Of a DNA stretch of 64,000 nucleotides, positions 1 through 9,799 are shown in pieces. A model generated the notes under the pieces. It had not been told where the DNA came from. It saw only the letters and a program-made list of their open reading frames with translations, and did not search any database. The DNA comes from Thiothrix eikelboomii (GTDB lineage Bacteria; Pseudomonadota; Gammaproteobacteria; Thiotrichales; Thiotrichaceae). The stretch lies in contig NZ_FUYB01000001.1 in assembly GCF_900167255.1 (NCBI RefSeq), forward strand, positions 27,632 through 91,631. The letters are read 5' to 3'. The stretch's first letter is position 1; each line of letters starts with the position of its first letter. A program made the translations under genes and the position numbers.

Positions 1-273
1 GCCGATCAATGCGCGACTACGGCCGAAGGTATTAAAGTCGATGCTACTGGTTGCGAACCCGATGCTGATAAGGACGGCGTGGTGGACAGTGCCGATAAAT
101 GTGCTGCCACTGCTGAAGGTATTAAAGTTGATGCGACAGGTTGTGAACTCGATACCGATAAGGACGGCGTGGTGGACAGTGCTGATAAATGTGCTACCAC
201 TGCCGAAGGCATTAAAGTCGATGCCACAGGTTGTGAGGCTATCGCGGATGCTGATAAAGACGGCGTAGCTGAT
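1..273 (+). repeat. Tandem 90-bp coding repeats (TSP3 units)
   Basis: Three consecutive 90-bp units are nearly identical at DNA level as well as protein level. Each encodes the core AEGIKVDATGCE followed by an Asp-rich turn DKDGVVDS. Such near-identity in coding DNA suggests recent expansion or ongoing homogenisation and makes repeat number likely to vary between strains. The array probably continues to the left of the window. Confidence 0.85.
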
Positions 274-675
274 GGCAGCGATTTATGTGCGAATACGGTG
301 GCGGGTAATACGGTCAACCAAGTAGGCTGTGCTAGAACTGAAAATGTTAACTTACAAGGTGTAAATTTTGAGAAAGGCTCTGGTCAATTGACCGCAGAAT
401 CAGCACCGATTCTAGATGCTGCCGCTGAGACCCTCAAAAAATACCCCGAGTTAAAAATTGAAGTCAGTGGTCATACCGACTCAAGTGGTGATAATACCTT
501 AAACAAAAACTTATCACAGGCTCGGGCGGAATCCGTGAAGGCATATTTGACTGAAAAAGGTGTCACAGCCACTTTAACCGCCGTCGGCTATGGTGAAGAT
601 CAACCGATCGCTACCAATAATACAGCAGAAGGTCGTGCACAAAACCGTCGTGTTGAACTACAGATTCTGGACTAA
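1..675 (+). CDS. OmpA-family outer membrane protein, C-terminal part (5' end outside window)
   Basis: The frame is open from base 1, so the start lies to the left of the window. The visible 224 residues start with nearly three copies of a 30-residue thrombospondin type-3-like, calcium-binding repeat (DxDxDGVxDxxDxC pattern; bases 1-90, 91-180, 181-273). After a fourth degenerate repeat comes an OmpA C-terminal peptidoglycan-binding domain, recognisable by the SGHTDSSGD motif, the LSQARAESV helix and the NRRVEL end. Proteins of this build anchor the outer membrane to peptidoglycan through the OmpA domain, with the Asp-rich repeats forming a rigid periplasmic linker. The missing N-terminus could be a beta-barrel or a lipoprotein signal; I cannot tell which. 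The rsmA start follows 4 bases after the stop codon. Confidence 0.9.
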   Translation, partial: ADQCATTAEGIKVDATGCEPDADKDGVVDSADKCAATAEGIKVDATGCELDTDKDGVVDSADKCATTAEGIKVDATGCEAIADADKDGVADGSDLCANTVAGNTVNQVGCARTENVNLQGVNFEKGSGQLTAESAPILDAAAETLKKYPELKIEVSGHTDSSGDNTLNKNLSQARAESVKAYLTEKGVTATLTAVGYGEDQPIATNNTAEGRAQNRRVELQILD

Positions 676-679
676 CTCC

Positions 680-1465
680 TTGAGTCAGTACGCACAACAG
701 ACTAAAAAGCGTTTCGGTCAGCATTTTTTGCATGACCGAGGCGTTATCGAACGCATGCTACGTGCTTTAAGTTTAAGCCCTACTGATCGAGTCGTGGAAA
801 TCGGCCCGGGTTCTGGGGCTTTAACTTTCCCCCTCCTTGAACGCTTAAACCATCTTGATATTGTGGAAATTGATCGAGATGTGATTAGTTGGTGGCAACA
901 GCAAACACCCGCCCAAGGGAAACTCAGTATTCATGCACAAGATGCTTTAAAGCTGGATATCCCCCGCTTACGAGGTGCTGGCGAACCCCTGAGAGTGATC
1001 GGTAATCTGCCTTATAATATTTCTACGCCCTTGCTGTTTCATCTGTTGGAATACGGTAGCGATATTCGTGACATGCTATTTATGTTGCAAAAAGAAGTCG
1101 TTGATCGCATTACTGCTGAGCCAGATAGCAGTGACTACGGGCGCTTATCGGTAATGATGCAGTATTTTTGCGCTACCTCTTATTTAATGAAAGTCGGCCC
1201 CGGAGCTTTTAATCCCCCGCCTAAAGTAGATTCTGCTGTTGTTTATTTAAAACCGTGGGTGAGCCTACCCTATACCGCTCATCATCTAGCTACCTTTTCT
1301 CAGCTCGTTGCACAAGCCTTTTCCCAGCGGCGCAAAACCTTACGGAATACACTAAAAGGTTTAGTTAGCACCGAGCAAATGGAAAGTGTCGGTATTGATC
1401 CCAGTCGGCGCGCTGAAACGTTAGCGGTTAAAGATTTTGTGCAACTCGCTAATTTGATCTCCTGA
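680..1465 (+). CDS. rsmA: 16S rRNA (adenine1518-N6/adenine1519-N6)-dimethyltransferase RsmA/KsgA
   Basis: Dimethylates two adjacent adenines in the 3'-terminal hairpin of 16S rRNA during 30S maturation. The N-terminal KKRFGQHFLHD motif (residues 9-19), the SAM-binding GPGSG loop (42-46) and the catalytic NLPY motif (109-112) are all present. The C-terminal rRNA-binding lobe contains AFSQRRKTLRNTL. The frame stays open upstream inside ompA (an ATG lies at 590), but family alignment supports the TTG at 680, giving 261 residues, a normal length. There is no clear Shine-Dalgarno sequence, so initiation may depend on ribosomes terminating at the ompA-like stop 4 bases upstream. The stop overlaps the hemW start (TGATG). 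Confidence 0.93.
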   Translation: MSQYAQQTKKRFGQHFLHDRGVIERMLRALSLSPTDRVVEIGPGSGALTFPLLERLNHLDIVEIDRDVISWWQQQTPAQGKLSIHAQDALKLDIPRLRGAGEPLRVIGNLPYNISTPLLFHLLEYGSDIRDMLFMLQKEVVDRITAEPDSSDYGRLSVMMQYFCATSYLMKVGPGAFNPPPKVDSAVVYLKPWVSLPYTAHHLATFSQLVAQAFSQRRKTLRNTLKGLVSTEQMESVGIDPSRRAETLAVKDFVQLANLIS

Positions 1466-2610
1466 TGGCCTTCATTCCTTTAGCCCTCTATATTCACCTT
1501 CCGTGGTGTATCCGCAAATGTCCCTATTGTGATTTTAACTCCCATCAAGTTCCGAGCCAGTTGCCTGAAAAGCAGTATATACAAGCACTTTTAGAGGATC
1601 TCAGCCAAGAGCTACCTTATATTTGGGGACGGCGCTTAGAATCAATCTTTATTGGTGGCGGTACGCCGAGTTTGTTCAGTGCCGACCGTATAGATGAACT
1701 ATTAGCGGGTATTCGTGCCTTGCTACCTTTTCGCCCCAATATTGAAATCACTTTAGAAGCCAATCCCGGCACTTTTGAGCAGGAAAAATTTAAAGACTTT
1801 CGGGCAGCGGGAATTAATCGGCTCTCGGTGGGGATTCAAAGTTTCCATCCAAAGCAGCTCCAAGCGCTAGGTCGCGTGCATAATCAAACCGAAGCACTCA
1901 AGGCCGCAGAACTGGCCCGCTATGCCGGTTTTGATAATTTTAATCTCGATTTAATGTTTGGCTTACCGCAGCAAACTGTAGAAGAAGCAATCGCGGACTT
2001 ACAACAAGCGATAGATTTGCAGCCTACCCATTTATCCTGGTATCAACTCACCTTAGAACCAAATACTCTGTTTTATAAGCATCCACCTGCTCTACCCGAT
2101 GATGATTTATTGGTCGATATGCAAATAGCTGGGCAAACCTTATTAGAGCAAGCAGCTTATACCCACTATGAAGTATCGGCTTATGCACAAGCAGATCGAA
2201 CCTGCCGCCACAATCTAAATTACTGGCAATTTGGAGATTATCTAGGGATTGGCGCGGGGGCGCATGGTAAAATTACCGATGCCTTCGGGCAAGTGACTCG
2301 CCACCAAAAGCACCGACAGCCAACCCAGTATTTACAACAAGTTGCTTTAGGTCAAGCCCGTAGCGATAGCCAAATTTTAACTGCATCCGATTTGAAGTTT
2401 GAATTTATGCTCAATGCTCTGCGCTTAAAATCTGGTTTTGATTTAACCTTATTCACTGAACGCACCGGTTTAGCCCCTGAAATCTTACAAGCCCCCTTGG
2501 ACTTGGCTGAGCAACGCGGCTGGTTAAGCTTCCAGCAAAATCAGGTCAAGACCACCGAATTGGGCTGGCAATTCCTTAATCAAGTGATTCAGCTATTCTT
2601 AGATGATTAA
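1465..2610 (+). CDS. hemW: Radical SAM heme chaperone HemW (HemN-like)
   Basis: A cytosolic radical SAM protein of the HemN/HemW group, thought to bind and hand over heme rather than oxidise coproporphyrinogen. The [4Fe-4S] signature CxxxCxxC is at Cys15, Cys19 and Cys22. It is followed by the GGGTPS motif, a VGIQSF strand and a C-terminal HemN-type domain (HNLNYW, GAGAHG). At 381 residues it has HemW length, and it lacks the N-terminal extension typical of oxygen-independent coproporphyrinogen oxidase. The ATG shares one base with the rsmA stop, implying translational coupling. The 3' end overlaps the convergent PAP2 gene by 4 bases. Confidence 0.9.
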   Translation: MAFIPLALYIHLPWCIRKCPYCDFNSHQVPSQLPEKQYIQALLEDLSQELPYIWGRRLESIFIGGGTPSLFSADRIDELLAGIRALLPFRPNIEITLEANPGTFEQEKFKDFRAAGINRLSVGIQSFHPKQLQALGRVHNQTEALKAAELARYAGFDNFNLDLMFGLPQQTVEEAIADLQQAIDLQPTHLSWYQLTLEPNTLFYKHPPALPDDDLLVDMQIAGQTLLEQAAYTHYEVSAYAQADRTCRHNLNYWQFGDYLGIGAGAHGKITDAFGQVTRHQKHRQPTQYLQQVALGQARSDSQILTASDLKFEFMLNALRLKSGFDLTLFTERTGLAPEILQAPLDLAEQRGWLSFQQNQVKTTELGWQFLNQVIQLFLDD

Positions 2611-3341
2611 AGCGGCTTGTTGAGAGCCTCAGCTTCCTGCCAAGCTTGCTCGCGCTTAGGCATCTGCATAATCGGGTAGTAGACCAACCAAGCGACCAGC
2701 GCCATCATCCATCCCGACCCAATCACATCAGATAGATAATGCGCCCCCACTGAAATACGCGCTAAACCAACCGCATACCCCAATAATAAGCCTGCACCTA
2801 ACCCCCAGAACGCCCAATGGGGACGCGCTCGCCGCCATACAAACCAGAGCGCTAAGAAGGTAAACCCAACTGAACTATGCCCACTAGGAAAAGAGCGCCC
2901 TTCATTCCCTAGTACTAATTTGCCCGGTGGAGCATAAGTATGGATGCCTCCAAAATCTTGGGTTTGTACAGGACGTGGCCGCCCCCAATTAGATTTAAAT
3001 ATCCCATTCACCACTAAGCCCGAACCCAAAATAAATACCAAAACAAAATAGGCGATACGGACACGAAGTCGCTGATAATGAAGGGCTTGAGGCCGCCAAA
3101 ATAAAATTAGCAGGCCTAAGATGACGATACCCCAAGAAATCACCGGAATCATTGAATAAAATAAAAAGCGATATACAGGGTGGCAATCTAACAACCAACC
3201 CGCAGGACTACAGGCTGGATGATAGAAAAAATTCGAAACTTTAACATCAAACTGCCATTGTGGTATCCAAAATGGCAATAGACTCAACACCGCCAAGCCT
3301 ATCCATAACCAAGCTCGTCCAACTAACTGAGTCTGTTTCAT
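2607..3341 (-). CDS. PAP2-family membrane phosphatase
   Basis: An integral inner-membrane phosphatase of the PAP2 (type 2 phosphatidic acid phosphatase) superfamily, likely acting on a lipid-linked phosphate at the periplasmic face. All three signature motifs are intact: K116-x6-R123-P124, S153-G-H155 and R195-x5-H201-x3-D205. Several hydrophobic segments are visible (about 11-28, 64-82, 96-114, 157-170, 178-195, 205-222). It lies directly downstream of, and overlaps by 4 bases, the GT39 transferase gene, so the two are probably co-expressed. That pairing suggests lipid A or polyprenyl-phosphate chemistry (removal of phosphate and transfer of a sugar). The substrate cannot be fixed from sequence. 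Confidence 0.85.
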   Translation of the reverse strand: MKQTQLVGRAWLWIGLAVLSLLPFWIPQWQFDVKVSNFFYHPACSPAGWLLDCHPVYRFLFYSMIPVISWGIVILGLLILFWRPQALHYQRLRVRIAYFVLVFILGSGLVVNGIFKSNWGRPRPVQTQDFGGIHTYAPPGKLVLGNEGRSFPSGHSSVGFTFLALWFVWRRARPHWAFWGLGAGLLLGYAVGLARISVGAHYLSDVIGSGWMMALVAWLVYYPIMQMPKREQAWQEAEALNKPL

Positions 3342-4789
3342 TGCGGATTTAATCCTTTAAAATTCTGCAGTCGATACACCGGATAAACCAATTGATAATC
3401 TGCATAAATCGCTGCCCTTAATTCCCCAACCTGTTCAGTGGCCTCAAAATAGTCAGCCATCTCAGCGGGTAAACGACCCGTACTGACAAATAAGAACTCC
3501 TGCCCTACCCGTCCTGTCAAACTCGTCACTAAATCGTAATGGTGGCGTAATTGATGCTCAGGATTCCAACTAACGATGTTTAAACCTGCCGGACGCGCAT
3601 AATAAGTTAATTCACTCATCACGCTACGCTCTTCGGCCAGCGGTAGCGCCTGAGGGTAGTTGGCTTGTAGGGCTAAATACTGTTGACCGATTTCATCCCA
3701 ACCGCGCATACGCTTATACAGATCATTTTTTGCAGTCAGCTCCACCCCTAAGCCGTGAGCCAAACTTTGATAGTGATACAGCCCCATGAACAACGCTATA
3801 TTCACCATCAACCCTAGTATCAATAAACGCTGCTGTTGCCAACGCACCAACCCTGCAGCTACTAACACTGTAGCCGCCACATAACTCGGTGCTGCCCAAT
3901 TTGCATTTGCCGTCCCCAACAAGGCTTGCAGTGAAATAATCAGCAAAAATGGCAGACTAAAACTCAAGAGTAGCCCAGCCTGCGGCAACTGCTGTAAGCG
4001 TTGAAACCTCAAGAATAAGCTCAGCAGGACTGGGAAAAAGACTAAACCAAACACCCCAAACTGCCCGCCGAAAAACTCAGCCAACGAGCGCCAATGTAAA
4101 CCTGCTTGCTCTAAATGAGAGATCTCAGCCGTATGTTGAACCGTAGGAAAATCATGCTGCCAATTCCACCACCCATTCGGTGAAAAAATCACGGCGGCGA
4201 TAAGTACTGCCACCCAAGCACGTAAGCTAATAAACACCTGCCAACGGCCACTCAATAATAAGTACACCGCAGCGGAAAGAAAAAAGATACCCATTGTATA
4301 CTTGGTCAGCAGCCCTAAACCTAAAGCTACTCCTAATAAAATCCAGTCCAACCAAGCCGCTGAGTTTAAAACCCGCACAAAGGCAAACAAAGCTAAAGTC
4401 CAAAAGAAAAACAACAGCACATCGGTAGAAATCAGCAATGAAGATAAACCGACCGCAGGCAAGGTAATAAAAATTAAGCCTGCAATAAATGCGGTTTTTT
4501 CATCAAATAAGCGCCGAGTTAGGAAAAATAAAATGAAGGTCGATAAGGGATAAAAAATCAAACTGCCTGCCCGGACACAAGGCTCTGCATCACCACAAAC
4601 CGCCGTAGTTGCAGCAATCACAGCAGCAATCATGGGTGGCTTTGAATAATAACCCCAAGCCAGATTCTGTGCCCAAAACCAATACTGAGCCTCATCAACA
4701 TACAGCGGTAAACCATTGGTTAATACCACTCCAGCCCGATAAGCCGTCAAACCCAAGACGATACACAGCAAAACAAAAAAATAGCGCAC
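3338..4789 (-). CDS. GT39/ArnT-like membrane glycosyltransferase
   Basis: A polytopic membrane protein of 483 residues with the layout of GT-C transferases of the PMT/ArnT group, which use polyprenyl-phosphate sugars as donors. A first membrane helix is followed by an acidic loop with YVDEAQYWFW and YYSKPPM, the catalytic first periplasmic loop of this family. About ten further hydrophobic segments follow, then a soluble C-terminal stretch from about residue 370. The first loop favours an ArnT-like or dolichyl-phosphate-mannose-type transferase. No arn operon genes are nearby, so aminoarabinose transfer is not claimed. It is co-transcribed with the downstream PAP2 phosphatase. Confidence 0.8.
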   Translation of the reverse strand: MRYFFVLLCIVLGLTAYRAGVVLTNGLPLYVDEAQYWFWAQNLAWGYYSKPPMIAAVIAATTAVCGDAEPCVRAGSLIFYPLSTFILFFLTRRLFDEKTAFIAGLIFITLPAVGLSSLLISTDVLLFFFWTLALFAFVRVLNSAAWLDWILLGVALGLGLLTKYTMGIFFLSAAVYLLLSGRWQVFISLRAWVAVLIAAVIFSPNGWWNWQHDFPTVQHTAEISHLEQAGLHWRSLAEFFGGQFGVFGLVFFPVLLSLFLRFQRLQQLPQAGLLLSFSLPFLLIISLQALLGTANANWAAPSYVAATVLVAAGLVRWQQQRLLILGLMVNIALFMGLYHYQSLAHGLGVELTAKNDLYKRMRGWDEIGQQYLALQANYPQALPLAEERSVMSELTYYARPAGLNIVSWNPEHQLRHHYDLVTSLTGRVGQEFLFVSTGRLPAEMADYFEATEQVGELRAAIYADYQLVYPVYRLQNFKGLNPQ

Positions 4790-5010
4790 TCTACAGCCCT
4801 AAACCCAAGCCCACAACAAAGCCGCCAGTTTAGCATTGATCATCCATAGAGGTATAAGCCGGCATTAGGTCTTGAGGAAAACTCGCTCGAACTTACCGAA
4901 GAGTTAGCATGACAAAGTGAGGAGACTGCTAGCTTAAGACTCGCTTTCGCTCTATAGTGAAACAGTTGATTTGAGTGTTATTTTCGACTTTAGGTAGAGG
5001 AGGATTCTTC

Positions 5011-5565
5011 TTGGGTATTCTAGATACGCTGCTAGGCAGCGACAACGGCGATGCAATCGCTCAATTAGCAAAACAAATCGGTTTAAGCGAAGAGCAAGCT
5101 CGGGCAGTCGTGAAAGAAGTGACTCCCGCTTTAACCCGTGGTATGCAGCATAACACTAAGGATGAAACGGGTGTCGAGGGGTTAATTACGGCCTTACGCA
5201 CTGGAAATCATGCTCGTTATATTGAAAACCCTAGCGTTTTAGGCACAGCAGAAAATATCGACGACGGTAACTCCATTCTAGGCCACATTTTTGGTAGCAA
5301 AGAAGTGAGCCGGAGTGTGGCTGAACATGCTAGCCAAGAAACTGGGGTTGCCAGTTCACTCATTAAAAAAGCCCTACCCATTATCGCCACAATGGTGATG
5401 GCCTCCTTAGGGAAATCGCTATTTGGTGGCACGGCCTCCGCCAGTACAAATACTGAGCAGACTCAGCCTTCTAGTGGTATTTTAAGCTCTTTGCTTGATT
5501 CTGATCGTGATGGTTCAATTATTGATGATGTGCTAGGCATGGCCTTTAAAATGGCTTTCCGCTAA
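5011..5565 (+). CDS. YidB-like DUF937 protein
   Basis: An 184-residue protein of the DUF937/YidB family, function unknown. Family features are the N-terminal MGILDTLLGSDNGDA stretch and a central helical region with AKQIGLSEEQARAVVKEVTPAL. A second helical repeat contains ILGHIFGSKEVSR, and the end reads LLDSDRDGSIIDDVLGM. I chose the TTG at 5011 because a strong Shine-Dalgarno sequence (AGAGGAGG, 4996-5003) sits 7 bases before it. The frame extends to an ATG at 4975, but those residues lack family resemblance and that ATG has no ribosome-binding site. It stands alone between divergent and co-directional neighbours and is followed by a hairpin. Confidence 0.75.
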   Translation: MGILDTLLGSDNGDAIAQLAKQIGLSEEQARAVVKEVTPALTRGMQHNTKDETGVEGLITALRTGNHARYIENPSVLGTAENIDDGNSILGHIFGSKEVSRSVAEHASQETGVASSLIKKALPIIATMVMASLGKSLFGGTASASTNTEQTQPSSGILSSLLDSDRDGSIIDDVLGMAFKMAFR

Positions 5566-5573
5566 GCTAATCC

Positions 5574-5601
5574 AGCCCTTATTCCTCGCTGAATAGGGGC
5601 T
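5574..5601 (+). terminator. Hairpin after the YidB-like gene
   Basis: A 10-bp stem with one G-U pair (5574-5583 with 5592-5601) and an 8-base loop begins 8 bases after the stop codon. It is followed by a modest T-rich stretch. It probably ends the DUF937 transcript before the dienoyl-CoA isomerase gene. Confidence 0.5.
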
Positions 5602-5649
5602 AGCTCTGTTTCTCGCTGCGCTATCCTATCGTCAAGGAGGTTGCCTACT

Positions 5650-6501
5650 ATGGCTTACACTACTCTCCAACTTGAGTTTAACAATCATATCGCCCACTTA
5701 ATCCTCAATCGACCGACAGCCTTGAATAGTATGAATCGGGCATTCTGGCAGGAGTTACCCGCTGCGATTCAGGAGGTCGAGCAGGCAGATGATCTGCGAG
5801 TTTTGGTCATTTCATCAACTGGCAAACATTTCAGTGCAGGGATGGATTTAGAGGTTTTCAGCCAGCCTGACCCACGAATGTTTGGCGGTGAACCGAGTCG
5901 CCGCGCTGAGTTTATGCGTCGCTTGGTTTTAGAGTTACAAGCCTGCTTTACGGCTTTAGAAGACTTACGGATTCCAGTGTTAGCTGCCATCCAAGGTGGC
6001 TGTATTGGTGGTGCTTTAGATTTAGTCGCAGCTTGTGATAGCCGCTACTGTACCGAAGACGCTTTTTTTACCATCAAAGAAACCGAGTTGGGTATCACCG
6101 CTGATTTAGGTAGTTTGCAACGCCTACCAAAATGGATTAGCCCCGGTTTAGTCCGTGAACTGGCCTATACGGCTCGTCATCTATCAGCGACCGAAGCCGC
6201 AGCCTGTGGCCTAGTCAATCGGGTATTTACTGATCAAACCGCCTTAGTGGCAGGTGTTATGGAACTTGCTGCCCAGATTGCGAAGCATTCACCCTTGGCC
6301 GTAGCAGGTAGCAAAGCTATGCTCAATTATGCGCGTGACCATAGTGTGGCAGAAAGCCTGCACTATATGGCGACTTGGCAAGCAGGTATGTTCCAAGCGG
6401 CCGATTTAATGGAAAGCATCCAAGCCAAACAAGCTAAACGGGCTACTCAATACGCAGCCTTGCATCAACAAACCCCGATTATGACCAAAAGCACTGACTA
6501 G
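5650..6501 (+). CDS. Delta(3,5)-Delta(2,4)-dienoyl-CoA isomerase (crotonase family)
   Basis: A crotonase-fold enzyme of 283 residues. It is more specific than a generic enoyl-CoA hydratase. The region GGCIGGALDL...KETELGITADLG aligns with mitochondrial ECH1, and all three catalytic carboxylates of that enzyme are kept (Asp124, Glu144, Asp152) with the same 20- and 28-residue spacing as in rat ECH1. The enzyme shifts 3,5-dienoyl-CoA to 2,4-dienoyl-CoA during beta-oxidation of fatty acids with odd-numbered double bonds. The product is the substrate of the 2,4-dienoyl-CoA reductase encoded two genes downstream. The ATG at 5650 is preceded by AAGGAGG ending at 5640. An in-frame TTG at 5641 abuts that site and is rejected. 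Confidence 0.8.
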   Translation: MAYTTLQLEFNNHIAHLILNRPTALNSMNRAFWQELPAAIQEVEQADDLRVLVISSTGKHFSAGMDLEVFSQPDPRMFGGEPSRRAEFMRRLVLELQACFTALEDLRIPVLAAIQGGCIGGALDLVAACDSRYCTEDAFFTIKETELGITADLGSLQRLPKWISPGLVRELAYTARHLSATEAAACGLVNRVFTDQTALVAGVMELAAQIAKHSPLAVAGSKAMLNYARDHSVAESLHYMATWQAGMFQAADLMESIQAKQAKRATQYAALHQQTPIMTKSTD

Positions 6502-6503
6502 CG

Positions 6504-9163
<2,660 letters not shown>

Positions 9164-9251
9164 TGCAGAAAACGATTTAAAATCCGTATAACATCTAAGA
9201 CTAGATAGAATCATCCCGATTTTAGATACGTTTCTCGGCTGAGTTTATTTA

Positions 9252-9279
9252 GATACTCCTCAATTTAGCGGGGAGTATC
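9252..9279 (+). terminator. Stem-loop downstream of fadH
   Basis: GATACTCC (9252-9259) pairs with GGAGTATC (9272-9279) around a loop of 12 bases, about 90 bases after the fadH stop. There is no U-tract, so it could be a processing or stabilising hairpin rather than a terminator. The rest of 9164-9384 shows no gene. Confidence 0.35.
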
Positions 9280-9384
9280 GTGCATAAATATCAGCTCGGA
9301 TGAAAGCCTAAGAATCAACAGTTGTGGGTTTTGAACTATATGCCTATTCGTACTCTGATAGTTGGAAATTCGGGTTCGGGAAAG

Positions 9385-9668
9385 TGATCTGGTTCAGCAA
9401 CCCCGGACACCCCAAGAAGTGAGTACACTAGACTCGACACTTGAGGTGAAAGATGAAACCCAGCAAACCAACCACCAAGCCCTACACCCGCCGTTCCGAG
9501 AGCTACAAAGCGGAAGCCCTGAAACAAACCGTTTTCGAGTACATCGAAACCGACTACAATCGGGTTCGATTACACTCTGCCAACGACTACCAAAGTCCGG
9601 TAGCTTTTGAAGCAGCTATTTACCAGAAACTCGCTTCTTGAGGTGTCCATTTTTGATGGGGTAGATCA
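9385..9668 (+). mobile_element. Internally deleted IS3-family element (about 284 bp)
   Basis: Imperfect terminal inverted repeats of about 33 bp bound this element. The left end starts TGATCTGG at 9385 and carries GGACACC; the right end, at 9635-9668, reads in reverse complement TGATCTACCCCATC... and carries GGACACC and CAAGA at matching positions. Between them an IS3-type start (MKPSKPTTKPYTRRS, orfA-like) is joined directly to the last third of an orfB integrase (YIETDYNRVRLHSANDYQSP). About 0.9 kb, including the DDE core, is therefore missing. No target-site duplication is evident (AAAG versus GTGC). It cannot transpose on its own but could be mobilised by a full-length relative. Confidence 0.8.
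9453..9641 (+). pseudogene. Fused orfA-start/orfB-end remnant of an IS3-family transposase
   Basis: An uninterrupted 62-codon frame made of two parts. About 24 residues match the N-terminus of an IS3 OrfA (helix-turn-helix start, basic, RRSESYKAEALK). They run straight into about 37 residues typical of the C-terminus of the OrfB integrase (FEYIETDYN.RVRLHSANDYQSPVAFEA). The in-frame junction shows that one deletion removed the middle of the element. The product lacks the D,D,E catalytic residues. Confidence 0.75.
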
Positions 9669-9799
9669 GTGCGCTTTCCATGCTGCTAAATCCCGAATGG
9701 TGTTCGTATTGCGAGGCTTGTGATATTACCAAAAAAATCTATGGTTTTTTTCGATCTTGCATCGCGTTAAACTCGCTTTCTTTTTCATTGGTGGATGCT

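Noticed and set aside
1-273. Repeats considered as a CRISPR array
   Set aside because: The units are contiguous coding sequence without spacers and translate into calcium-binding protein repeats.
6-317. Minus-strand Ser/Ala-rich open frame over the OmpA-like gene
   Set aside because: It is the antisense shadow of the TSP3 repeats; its apparent repeats merely mirror the coding repeats on the plus strand.
4302-4833. Plus-strand Lys-rich open frames inside the GT39 gene
   Set aside because: They are low-complexity shadows of a membrane protein gene on the other strand.
9362-9610. 82-codon open frame overlapping the IS remnant
   Set aside because: It is a different frame of the same IS sequence, without family resemblance.
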